Below are positions 9,297 to 17,842 of a DNA stretch of 33,395 nucleotides, one piece after another. The stretch lies in contig CANGZN010000006.1 in NCBI GenBank assembly GCA_947458625.1, forward strand, positions 1-33,395, written 5' to 3'. Each line of letters begins with the position of its first letter. The stretch's first letter is position 1. The notes under the pieces were generated by a model. The model did not search any database. It saw nothing but the letters and a program-made list of their open reading frames with translations, and was not told the DNA's origin. The position numbers and the translations under genes were made by a program. This DNA comes from Chitinophagaceae bacterium. Its GTDB lineage: Bacteria; Bacteroidota; Bacteroidia; Chitinophagales; Chitinophagaceae.

Positions 9297-10661
9297 TTAT
9301 CGGATCTCGATGACTTTTTCGGGAAACCGGCTGGCATGACCCAGGATCAGATTTCGGACAAAACTGTTTTCCCGCATCCGGGGGATCTTTTTTTCCAGGT
9401 ATTTACGGTCCACCGGGTGGTTTTCCTTCAGATATCCCATCCCATAAAAAGCGCCCTCCACCACCAGAATGCAAGATCGTTCGCCTTCCTTTATGCCCCG
9501 GTCGACCAAAATAAAACTCGGCGACTGACGCAGCGTTCGGATCGCTTCTTCCACGCGCCCATTGTACCCCTCTGGAGCTTCTAGGGATTCGCAGGCTCCC
9601 AGACAATTACCAGCCGATTTTTCTTGACAAGGGATGGACGATCGTTGTAAAAAACAAAGTTTTGGACAGAGCGTGTGTTGCTGTATCAACTTTCGGATCA
9701 ACGATTGTCCGTCCGTCAAGTAGTGAAAAGTGCGAATGGGTTGTTCTCCGGAACGGACCTTGTTGATCGCCAGGCGTAAATAACCTTGTTGATCTTCAAA
9801 CCGGAAAATGCCATACACCTCTTCCCGATTTTTTTGTGCGGCGTTGAATTTCGGCCACTGGTGTTTGATCTCGATGGATTCCAATACCTGTGCCATCAGA
9901 TCGGTGGCGCATTCCCGGTATTGAATGCGATGTACATGCTCCATGAAACGAAGGCGCTGACGGGTAAGCGTGCGTCCGGTGAAGTGACTGTTCACCCGAT
10001 AACGGATATTCTTTGCCTTCCCGATATATACAGCTTTGCCTTCTTGGTTCAGGAAATAGTAAACGCCCGGGGTGTAAGGTAAGCGATCAATATCAGCCAA
10101 TGGAACATTCGGCGGCCATTTGGTTTCTGATCTGCTTTTGGGGAGTGACTTGGCGATCAGCCCCTGCATATCGTTTTTTAGCAGACGATGAAAAAGTTCC
10201 AACGTGGCCAATGCATCGCCGGCCGCCCGGTGCCTTTCACTAAGGGGGATATCCAACGAGCGGCATAGTTTTCCAAGGCTGTAGGAGACCTGTCCCGGAA
10301 AAATTTTTTGACTCAACCGAACCGTACAAAGTCGTTTTCCCTGCAGCCAATAACCGTTTCGCTGCAACCCGGTATCGATGAAGGAATGATCGAATTGTAC
10401 GTTGTGGGCCACAAAAATTTTGCCGTTCAATTTTTCGTAGACAGTTTCGGCCAGCTCACGGAATGCGGGGGCTTTGGAAACCATACGGTCGGTGATACCG
10501 GTCAAACGTTGTACGAAAGGTGGGATCGGCATTTCGGGATTCACCAATGACTCCCATCGTTCGATCAAGCGTTCCCCATCCGTAATCAGAATACAGATCT
10601 CAGTGATTGCCCCTTCTCCGGCATGAGAACCGGTTGTTTCAATATCGACTACGGCGTACAT
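9297..10661 (-). CDS. DnaQ-like 3'-5' exonuclease fused to UvrC/Cho-like GIY-YIG nuclease domain
   Basis: Start at MYAVVDIETTGSHAGEG (DEDD exonuclease), FVAHNVQFDHSFID, HRAAGDALATLELF; GIY-YIG domain TPGVYYFLNQEGKAVYIGKAKNIRYRVNSHF; UvrC-like Cys region LCPKLCFLQRSSIPCQEKSAGNCLGAC. ORF-track start (10688) is 9 aa upstream. Confidence 0.9.
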   Translation of the reverse strand: MYAVVDIETTGSHAGEGAITEICILITDGERLIERWESLVNPEMPIPPFVQRLTGITDRMVSKAPAFRELAETVYEKLNGKIFVAHNVQFDHSFIDTGLQRNGYWLQGKRLCTVRLSQKIFPGQVSYSLGKLCRSLDIPLSERHRAAGDALATLELFHRLLKNDMQGLIAKSLPKSRSETKWPPNVPLADIDRLPYTPGVYYFLNQEGKAVYIGKAKNIRYRVNSHFTGRTLTRQRLRFMEHVHRIQYRECATDLMAQVLESIEIKHQWPKFNAAQKNREEVYGIFRFEDQQGYLRLAINKVRSGEQPIRTFHYLTDGQSLIRKLIQQHTLCPKLCFLQRSSIPCQEKSAGNCLGACESLEAPEGYNGRVEEAIRTLRQSPSFILVDRGIKEGERSCILVVEGAFYGMGYLKENHPVDRKYLEKKIPRMRENSFVRNLILGHASRFPEKVIEIR

Positions 10662-10690
10662 GGATGCGCTAATTTCGTTAAAAAGCAAGC

Positions 10691-11641
10691 ATGTTTGAAG
10701 CCCGGCTCGAGATGTTCCGAAATCGGTTGGTAAAAGTGTACCGACACGTAGGCCGTCAGGCTCGTCGGCAGGGTATAGCGTGCTACCGATTGTACGATCA
10801 CGATCTACCCGAATTTCCCATCCGGATCGAGTTTTACGGCGATCGGGTATATCTCTCCGAATACAAAAGGTACCATGGTATGACCGAAGCTGTTCACGAG
10901 CAGTGGCTCGAAGAGGTCTATAAGATCATATCGGAAGTCCTGGACGTACCAATCGATCATATTTACGGAAAACTCCGACAGCGCAAAACTGGTCGGCAGG
11001 GGCAATATCAAAAAACGGGGGAAGAGCAGGAATTCTTCGAGGTGAATGAAAATGGTCTGCGATTTTGGGTCAACCTCACCGATTACCTGGATACGGGACT
11101 GTTTCTGGACCACCGAATCACCCGACAGCAGGTACGTGCTGAATCCTCCGGAAAACGTGTGCTGAATCTATTCGCCTACACCGGGTCGTTTTCTGTTTAC
11201 GCGGCGGCGGGTGATGCCACAGAAGTTTGTACCGTCGATCTTTCTAATACCTACCTCGATTGGTCGAAACGAAATATGAAACTGAATGGTTTTGAGGGAG
11301 CGCGATATAGTTTTATACAGGCAGATGTAAAAACATTTCTGAAGGAGATTTCGGTAGCACGTTATGATCTGATCGTACTGGATCCGCCCACCTTCAGTAA
11401 CAGTAAACGAATGGAGGAGGAGTTGGATATTCAGCGGGACCATGCCTACCTCATCAAGGAATGCCTGCGAATTCTAACACCGGGTGGACTCCTTTATTTC
11501 AGCAATAACTACACAAGGTTTGAGTTGGATGCTGCTGCTATTCCAAATGCCGAGATCAAAGACATTACCCGGGCGACAACTCCTTTTGATTTTGAAGGGC
11601 GACTCAACCGGCCCTGCTTTCGAATAAAAAATCCCGGCTAG
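10691..11641 (+). CDS. Class I SAM-dependent methyltransferase, RlmK/RlmI-like (putative rRNA m7G/m5C-type)
   Basis: VLNLFAYTGSFSVYAAAGDATEVCTVDLSNTYLDWSKRNMKLNGFEG; DLIVLDPPTFSNSKRMEEELDIQRDHAYLIKECLRILTPGGLLYFSNN. Confidence 0.88.
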   Translation: MFEARLEMFRNRLVKVYRHVGRQARRQGIACYRLYDHDLPEFPIRIEFYGDRVYLSEYKRYHGMTEAVHEQWLEEVYKIISEVLDVPIDHIYGKLRQRKTGRQGQYQKTGEEQEFFEVNENGLRFWVNLTDYLDTGLFLDHRITRQQVRAESSGKRVLNLFAYTGSFSVYAAAGDATEVCTVDLSNTYLDWSKRNMKLNGFEGARYSFIQADVKTFLKEISVARYDLIVLDPPTFSNSKRMEEELDIQRDHAYLIKECLRILTPGGLLYFSNNYTRFELDAAAIPNAEIKDITRATTPFDFEGRLNRPCFRIKNPG

Positions 11642-11653
11642 CCGGGATTTTTT
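11626..11653. terminator. Perfect 28-nt palindromic bidirectional terminator centred on the methyltransferase stop codon
   Basis: AAAAAATCCCGGCT|AGCCGGGATTTTTT; the TAG stop (11639-11641) spans the dyad; mdh (-) ends at 11678. Confidence 0.9.
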
Positions 11654-11677
11654 AGTTCAGTGTTCAACGTTCAGTGA

Positions 11678-12607
11678 TCAGAGTGTCTTGAGTACGTCGT
11701 TCATACTGCGAACGGCATCGGCGCTTTTTTGAAAAGCGGCTTGCTCGGAGTCGTTCAGTTGGAAGTCCAGGATCTTCTCCCAGCCGTTTCGCCCGATAAC
11801 GACCGGTACACCTAGACAGATATCTTTTTGTCCGTATTCACCATCTAGTGAAACGCAACAAGTGAACAGTTTCTTTTCATCACGAACGATGGATTCCACC
11901 AATGCCGCTCCGGCGGCTCCTGGAGCATACCAAGCTGACGTGCCGATCAGTGCAGTCAGCGTAGCACCGCCGACCATGGTATCTTTCACGATCTTTTCCT
12001 GCTGCTCCGTACTTAAGAAATTGGTAACAGGTGTGCTGTTCCAGGTAGCGAGACGGATCAGTGGAATCATCGTGGTATCACCATGGCCACCCACCACTAC
12101 TGCATTCAGATCAGCTGGAGAACATTCGAGGTGCTGACTGAGTTGATATTTAAAACGGGCACTATCGAGTGTACCACCCATTCCGATGATGCGATGCTTT
12201 GGCAACCCAGTCGATTGCAATGCCAGGTAGGTCATGGTGTCCATCGGGTTACTGATCACGATGATGATGGCATCGGGGGAATATTTAAGTACGTTCTCAC
12301 AAACGCTTTTCACGATGCCGGCATTCACGCCGATCAATTCTTCACGGGTCATACCGGGTTTGCGAGGCAAACCGGAGGTGATCACCACTACATCGCTGCC
12401 GGCTGTTTTTGAATAGTCGTTTGTCGATCCAACGATCTTGGTATCGAACCCGAGCAGGGTAGCGGTTTGCATCATGTCCTGTGCTTTTCCTTCTGCTACA
12501 CCTTCTTTGATGTCGAGTAAGACAAGCTCATTACAGAGTTCTTTGCGAGCGATGTTGTCGGCACAAGTGGCGCCTACGGCGCCGGCTCCGATCACAGTTA
12601 CTTTCAT
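11678..12607 (-). CDS. mdh: Malate dehydrogenase (LDH-type)
   Basis: Start reassigned to MKVTVIGAGAVGATCADNIA; GLPRKPGMTREELIGVNAGIV, VISNPMDTMTYLA, VVVGGHGDTTMIPL. ORF-track start 12706 runs through the promoter region. Confidence 0.94.
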   Translation of the reverse strand: MKVTVIGAGAVGATCADNIARKELCNELVLLDIKEGVAEGKAQDMMQTATLLGFDTKIVGSTNDYSKTAGSDVVVITSGLPRKPGMTREELIGVNAGIVKSVCENVLKYSPDAIIIVISNPMDTMTYLALQSTGLPKHRIIGMGGTLDSARFKYQLSQHLECSPADLNAVVVGGHGDTTMIPLIRLATWNSTPVTNFLSTEQQEKIVKDTMVGGATLTALIGTSAWYAPGAAGAALVESIVRDEKKLFTCCVSLDGEYGQKDICLGVPVVIGRNGWEKILDFQLNDSEQAAFQKSADAVRSMNDVLKTL

Positions 12608-12646
12608 GGTGATGTGTATTTGGATTTGGAGAGGTAAATGTCGCCG

Positions 12647-12679
12647 CAAAGGTAGGTCATGGGAGGCTTTGTCATACAA
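12647..12679 (-). promoter_or_regulatory. Candidate mdh promoter (TACCTTTG -7, TTG -33 with 22-nt spacer)
   Basis: CAAAGGTA at 12647-12654 and CAA at 12677-12679 on the + strand. Confidence 0.45.
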
Positions 12680-12698
12680 GGCGGACCGGCTATCTTTG
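12668..12698 (+). promoter_or_regulatory. Candidate efp promoter TTTG-N19-TATCTTTG
   Basis: TTTG 12668-12671, 19-nt spacer, TATCTTTG 12691-12698; ATG at 12716. Confidence 0.65.
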
Positions 12699-12715
12699 CG
12701 CCTCAATCAAGCGTT

Positions 12716-13282
12716 ATGGCAAGTACTTCAGACATCAGCCGCGGGCTGATCATCAAATTGGACGGCAGCCTTTATTCGGTGGTCGAGTTCGGGGAAAATA
12801 AAACAGCCCGTGCCGCCGCCAAAGTATGGGCGAAGCTTAAGGGCGTCGACAATAACCGTACCATCGAAAAAACCTGGAACTCGGGGGATAACATTTTTCC
12901 GGTTCGGGTGGAACGCAAGAATTATACTTTTCTCTATAAAGATGATACCGGTTTCAATTTCATGGATGCTGAGACCTTCGAGCAGGTTGCTCTTCAGGAA
13001 GGCCTGATCGATGCACCGCAATTTCTAAAGGACGGAGCCGAGGTCAGCGTACTGTTCAACACCGAGACTGAGCAGCCAATGAGTGTGGAGCTGCCCGATA
13101 AGATCGTTCTTCAGGTTACATACACCGAGCCCGGTCTGAAGGGCGATACCGCCACCCGAACCCTGAAGCCCGCAACCGTTGAAACTGGAGCTTCCGTTAG
13201 CGTCCCTTTGTTTGTAAATGAGGGTGAGCTGATCCGGGTGAATACGAAAACCGGTGAGTATGTGGAGCGTGTGAAGGAATAA
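12716..13282 (+). CDS. efp: Translation elongation factor P
   Basis: MASTSDISRGLIIKLDGSLYSVVEFGENKTARAAAKVWAKLKGVDNNRTIEKTWNSGD...YKDDTGFNFMDAETFEQ...RVNTKTGEYVERVKE. ORF-track start 12659 lies in the promoter. Confidence 0.95.
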   Translation: MASTSDISRGLIIKLDGSLYSVVEFGENKTARAAAKVWAKLKGVDNNRTIEKTWNSGDNIFPVRVERKNYTFLYKDDTGFNFMDAETFEQVALQEGLIDAPQFLKDGAEVSVLFNTETEQPMSVELPDKIVLQVTYTEPGLKGDTATRTLKPATVETGASVSVPLFVNEGELIRVNTKTGEYVERVKE

Positions 13283-13301
13283 AAAATCAAATTTTAAGTT
13301 T

Positions 13302-13334
13302 GGCCTGATTTCACTGATTTCAGGCCTTTTTTTT
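13302..13334 (+). terminator. Intrinsic terminator of efp
   Basis: GGCCTGA (13302-13308), 11-nt loop, TCAGGCC (13320-13326), TTTTTTTT. Confidence 0.88.
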
Positions 13335-13375
13335 GTCTTTTTCTATCGAAATCGGGTAAAAATCACTCAAAAACG

Positions 13376-13404
13376 TTGGTTTTTATGATTCTTACCTACC
13401 TTAG
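13376..13404 (+). promoter_or_regulatory. Candidate accBC promoter (TTG-N18-TACCTTAG)
   Basis: 7/8 match to TAnnTTTG with a suitable TTG spacing, directly after the efp terminator. Confidence 0.4.
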
Positions 13405-13451
13405 CCCCGCCGCCGAACGGCTGTCTAAATTAAACCCCAAAAGTGAAAAGC

Positions 13452-13934
13452 ATGGACTTTAAGCAGATCCAGGAGTTGATCAAAATGGTCAATAAATCCA
13501 ACATCGGAGAGGTGACCATCGAGCAGAAAGATTTCAAGGTCACCGTCAAGCAAAAAGAAGATAACATCACGCAGGTCGTTTCAGCTGCACCGGTTGTTGC
13601 TGCACCTCTTCCAATGGCTGCCGCAGCTCCCGTGTCCGCTTCCGCACCCGCCGCGGCCCCTGCTGCCGCTCCGAAACCGGCCGATGCAGGAAACCTGATC
13701 ACGATCAAGAGTCCGATGATCGGTACGTTCTATCGCAAATCCTCTCCCGATAAACCCAATTTTGTTGAGATCGGAACCGATGTAGCCCCCGGAAAAGTGG
13801 TGTGCATCATCGAGGCGATGAAATTGTTCAACGAGATCGAGTGCGAAGTGAAAGGCCGCATCGTAAAGGTGTTGGTGGATGACGCCTCGCCGGTTGAGTT
13901 CGACCAGCCTTTATTCCTCGTAGAGCCAGCCTGA
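13452..13934 (+). CDS. accB: Acetyl-CoA carboxylase biotin carboxyl carrier protein
   Basis: [34 protein letters not shown]; Ala/Pro linker; biotinyl motif [42 protein letters not shown]. Confidence 0.95.
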   Translation: MDFKQIQELIKMVNKSNIGEVTIEQKDFKVTVKQKEDNITQVVSAAPVVAAPLPMAAAAPVSASAPAAAPAAAPKPADAGNLITIKSPMIGTFYRKSSPDKPNFVEIGTDVAPGKVVCIIEAMKLFNEIECEVKGRIVKVLVDDASPVEFDQPLFLVEPA

Positions 13935-13965
13935 TCGGATCCCATTTATCACCTCAAGACATTCT

Positions 13966-15303
13966 ATGTTCAAGAAGATATTGATCGCTAACCGCGGTGA
14001 GATCGCGCTGCGGGTGATCCGCACGGCCCGTGAAATGGGCATCAAAACGGTTGCTGTTTACTCCACAGCTGACCGCGACAGTCTGCATGTTAAGTTTGCC
14101 GATGAGGCAGTATGTATCGGAAAACCCCATAGTGCCGATTCGTATCTGAATATCCCGCATATCATGGCAGCTGCCGAGATCACTAATGCAGATGCCATTC
14201 ACCCAGGTTACGGTTTCTTGGCAGAGAATGCCAAGTTCGCTGATATCTGTGCCAAACACGGTATCAAATTCATCGGTCCCACGCCCGAGATGATCAACTC
14301 CATGGGAGATAAGATCACCGCCAAAGAAACCATGATCAAGGCCGGTGTTCCGGTGGTGCCTGGTGGTCAAGGATTGCTGCAAAGTGTAGATGAAGCAAAA
14401 GGTCTGGCCCGTGAAATGGGGTACCCCATCATCCTCAAGGCAACAGCCGGCGGCGGTGGAAAAGGCATGCGCATCGTTTGGGAAGAGAGCGAACTGGAAA
14501 AGGCTTATGATACAGCCAAAGCAGAAGCATTGGCCTCTTTCAAGAATGATGGCATCTACATGGAGAAATTCGTGGAGGAGCCCCGTCACATCGAAATTCA
14601 GGTGGCCGGTGATCAATATGGCACGGTATGTCATCTGAGTGAGCGCGATTGCTCCATTCAGCGTCGTCACCAAAAACTGGTGGAGGAATCACCCTCACCC
14701 TTCATGACCGATGAGTTACGCATGAAAATGGGAGAGGCAGCAAAACAGGCGGCGGCTGCGATCAATTACGAGAGCGTGGGTACGATCGAGTTTCTGGTCG
14801 ACAAGCACCGGAACTTCTACTTCATGGAAATGAACACGCGTATCCAGGTAGAACATTGCGTGACAGAAGAAGTGATCAACTATGACTTGATCAAAGAACA
14901 GATCCTCATTGCCGCCGGATATAAGATCTCCGGACGGGATTATATTCCACAGATGCACTCCATCGAGTGCCGGATCAATGCGGAAGATCCATACAATGAT
15001 TTTCGTCCCTCACCCGGACGCATCACCGTCCTACATCAACCGGGCGGTCATGGCGTACGCGTCGATAGCCATGCCTATGCTGGCTATGTGATCCCTCCGT
15101 ATTACGATTCCATGATCGGCAAACTCATCACGGTTGCTCAAACGCGTCAGGAAGCTATTCAAACCATGTATCGCGCCTTGAGTGAATACGTGATCGAAGG
15201 AGTGAAGACCACCATTCCTTTTCACTTACAGTTGATGCAGGACGAACGTTTCCGCAGCGGTGATTTCAACACCAAGTTTCTGGAAGGATTTAAATTGGTC
15301 TGA
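13966..15303 (+). CDS. accC: Acetyl-CoA carboxylase biotin carboxylase subunit
   Basis: [66 protein letters not shown]. Confidence 0.97.
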   Translation: MFKKILIANRGEIALRVIRTAREMGIKTVAVYSTADRDSLHVKFADEAVCIGKPHSADSYLNIPHIMAAAEITNADAIHPGYGFLAENAKFADICAKHGIKFIGPTPEMINSMGDKITAKETMIKAGVPVVPGGQGLLQSVDEAKGLAREMGYPIILKATAGGGGKGMRIVWEESELEKAYDTAKAEALASFKNDGIYMEKFVEEPRHIEIQVAGDQYGTVCHLSERDCSIQRRHQKLVEESPSPFMTDELRMKMGEAAKQAAAAINYESVGTIEFLVDKHRNFYFMEMNTRIQVEHCVTEEVINYDLIKEQILIAAGYKISGRDYIPQMHSIECRINAEDPYNDFRPSPGRITVLHQPGGHGVRVDSHAYAGYVIPPYYDSMIGKLITVAQTRQEAIQTMYRALSEYVIEGVKTTIPFHLQLMQDERFRSGDFNTKFLEGFKLV

Positions 15304-15307
15304 TCTT

Positions 15308-15982
15308 TTACTCGATGTTTCGAGTATCGAGAACGATCTTTTTACTGTTCAGGAATTTTCCAATGTTGATACCGAAGGATCGTAATTTGATCGACGGACC
15401 ATAATCCCTGTTGCTCATATTGGTGCCTCCGTAGGTGTAAAATCCGTACAGAAACCAACCCGATCCTGTCTCGAGACCGATCTCCGCTAGGAGGTTGGCC
15501 GTATATTTCCCATAATTGCCCCGGGCAAAACTGACCGGACGCTTCACCTCTTCACCATTGGATTTTAGAAAACGTTCGGTTCCGGTCAGATGACTTTCCA
15601 AGGAAGGACCAAAGCGGATGAATGTATGTGTTGCCTTCTTTCCTAAATCAAACTGAAGCAGAAAAGCAGTTTCGATCGTGTGTATTCGCAAACTGTTATC
15701 GATTGCATCCACATCAGGTAAACTGTTTGGTAAACTCAGTTTCACATTATATCCTCGATGATGATACCGAATGGCCGGAACGAAATACAGGTTCACATCA
15801 AACGGAACTTTCATTTGAACACCTGCCTGAAAACTCAGGAATCGCTGCAGGGTTTGTGGTTGATGCAAGATCTCATATCGGGCACCGGGAAACTGAATAC
15901 CTCCAGTGAGGCCCACTAAATTTTGGGCATTCAAATAAAATTGACCGGCGATCGGTAGTATAAGCAGTAGTAGCTTTCTCAA
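15308..15982 (-). CDS. Outer-membrane beta-barrel-like hypothetical protein
   Basis: Signal peptide MRKLLLLILPIAGQFYLNAQ; amphipathic strand-rich sequence (VPAIRYHHRGYNVKLSL, FIRFGPSLESHLTG, SGWFLYGFYTYGGTNMSN) typical of PorT-like families. Confidence 0.55.
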   Translation of the reverse strand: MRKLLLLILPIAGQFYLNAQNLVGLTGGIQFPGARYEILHQPQTLQRFLSFQAGVQMKVPFDVNLYFVPAIRYHHRGYNVKLSLPNSLPDVDAIDNSLRIHTIETAFLLQFDLGKKATHTFIRFGPSLESHLTGTERFLKSNGEEVKRPVSFARGNYGKYTANLLAEIGLETGSGWFLYGFYTYGGTNMSNRDYGPSIKLRSFGINIGKFLNSKKIVLDTRNIE

Positions 15983-16034
15983 TGCATTAAAACTATCTAA
16001 ACTGGATCAATTCCCCAAACTGACAGAAATCAAA

Positions 16035-17747
16035 CTAGTAACCCGCTACTCCATCATCACCTCTTCTGTCAGCCACGGCTTCTTTTTTTCCGTCAGGACG
16101 AACCAAGATGATCTCGGTGCGTCCGATACCTCCACGTTCTTTTCCGACCGGATAACCCATAGCCCGCAAGGCCTCGAGGGTAGCCGCATTGAATCCTTTT
16201 TCAGTAACTAGTTCATCCGGTAGCCATTGGTGATGGAATTTGGGTTTATTGATCGCATCATCCGCATCCATACCGAACTCCAGAATATTCATTAACGCTT
16301 GAAACACTTGTGTGGGAATCGTAGTGCCCCCCGGTGTTCCAACTACGATATAGGGTTTATTGTTTTTCAGAACGAGGGTAGGGGTCATCGAACTCAGCAT
16401 TCGCTTGCCGGGGTGAATAGCATTCGCTTCGCCTCCGATGGCGCCGAACATGTTCGGTACGCCGGGTTTGATGCTGAAATCGTCCATTTCATTGTTCAGA
16501 AAAAATCCGGCACCTCCAACAACAGTCTTGCTGCCATAGGATCCGTTCAAGGTTGTGGTGACAGCTACGGCATTTCCTTCGGAATCCATCACACTAAGGT
16601 GCGTGGTTTCCTCACTTTCGTGGTAATTGACGTTTCCGGGTTCGAGCTGACTGCTGGGGGTGGGGGCGTCGGTCCGATAGCTTCTCATGCGCATCTTCAG
16701 ATATTCCGGATCGGTCAGTTTTGAAACAGGTACGGGATAGAAATCCGCATCGCCCATGAATTTGCTTCGATCGGCATATGCCCTGCGCATCACTTCCGTC
16801 ATCAGCTGAACCGAACTCGGTGTTTGGAATCCCATCGCACGCAAGTTTCGAGTTTCTACCATTTTCATCATTTGATGTAGTAGCAATCCGCCGCTGCTGG
16901 GCATGGGCATGCTCACTACCCGATAGCCTTTATAATCGAATTCGTGCGGGGTACGCCACTTGGCTTCATAGGCAGCAAGATCTTTCTCTCTGATCAGTCC
17001 GTTGCCTCTTTTCATTTCCGCCTCGATCAGTTTGGCCGTTTCTCCACCGTAAAATCCTGCTTTACCGGAGCGCTGAATTCTTTTAAGTGTAGCGGCCAGG
17101 TCTGATTGGATGAGGGTGTCGCCCGCTTTCCAGGGTATGGTGCGGTAAAAAGCCGGCAGTAACGTGTTGTATTTTTTCAGGTCGTTCTGAAGATAATTCA
17201 GGGAGCGCGCTTCACTTTCTGTGATCACAAATCCTTTCTCAGCCAGTTCAATGGCCGGCTCGATCAGCTTAGCGAAAGGAAGTTTGGCATAGCGATGCGA
17301 GGCAAATAGTCCGGCAACTGTACCGGGCACACCCGATGCTAAATGACCGTTCTGACTTTTTTCTGTGCTGGCCACTCCGTTGGAGTCGATGTACATATCA
17401 CGATGTGCGAGCGAAGGGGCCATCTCCCGATAGTCGAGGGATACGCGTTCCCCGGATGCTAAATGGGCTACCATGAACCCGCCTCCACCAATGTTTCCGG
17501 CATTGGGATAAACAACGGCCAAGGCCAATTGAGTCGCAATAGCTGCATCGATCGCATTGCCTCCCTTTTTTAGGATCAGCAGACCTGCTTCAGAGGCCAG
17601 CGGGTGGGCAGATACAACCGCTCCTTTGTCAGTCACCATTTTTTTAGTGACCGTGTATTTGAAGGGTTGATTGGTTCCGTTGAACACCTGCGCTTGAACC
17701 GACAAGCAAAGGGTAAAAAACAACAGCATTCCGGCAAGAAGTCGCAT
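16035..17747 (-). CDS. ggt: Gamma-glutamyltransferase (gamma-glutamyl transpeptidase)
   Basis: Start reassigned to signal peptide MRLLAGMLLFFTLCLSVQAQ; GNAIDAAIATQLALAVVYPNAGNIGGGGFMV; processing site ESEETTHLSVMDSEGNAVAVTTTLNGSYGSKTVV; MLSSMTPTLVLKN; VVGTPGGTTIPTQVFQ. Confidence 0.94.
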   Translation of the reverse strand: MRLLAGMLLFFTLCLSVQAQVFNGTNQPFKYTVTKKMVTDKGAVVSAHPLASEAGLLILKKGGNAIDAAIATQLALAVVYPNAGNIGGGGFMVAHLASGERVSLDYREMAPSLAHRDMYIDSNGVASTEKSQNGHLASGVPGTVAGLFASHRYAKLPFAKLIEPAIELAEKGFVITESEARSLNYLQNDLKKYNTLLPAFYRTIPWKAGDTLIQSDLAATLKRIQRSGKAGFYGGETAKLIEAEMKRGNGLIREKDLAAYEAKWRTPHEFDYKGYRVVSMPMPSSGGLLLHQMMKMVETRNLRAMGFQTPSSVQLMTEVMRRAYADRSKFMGDADFYPVPVSKLTDPEYLKMRMRSYRTDAPTPSSQLEPGNVNYHESEETTHLSVMDSEGNAVAVTTTLNGSYGSKTVVGGAGFFLNNEMDDFSIKPGVPNMFGAIGGEANAIHPGKRMLSSMTPTLVLKNNKPYIVVGTPGGTTIPTQVFQALMNILEFGMDADDAINKPKFHHQWLPDELVTEKGFNAATLEALRAMGYPVGKERGGIGRTEIILVRPDGKKEAVADRRGDDGVAGY

Positions 17748-17842
17748 CAGAGTGGATTTAATAGGTATCGAAACTAAGAAAATGTATTGAGGCACTCTCC
17801 TTTGGGTCGGCATTCAGTAAATTGCCCGTCTAAATCGATCGC

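Noticed and set aside
9287-9306. GATCTGAT-ATTT-ATCGGATC hairpin on the DnaQ-GIY-YIG stop as a terminator
   Set aside because: It has a wobble pair and no T-tract in the direction of transcription; GATC-rich sequence is common throughout the window.
15310-15325. ACTCGA-TGTT-TCGAGT hairpin as the accC terminator
   Set aside because: Only 6 bp, no T-tract, and it lies in the opposite gene's coding end; too weak to list as a feature.
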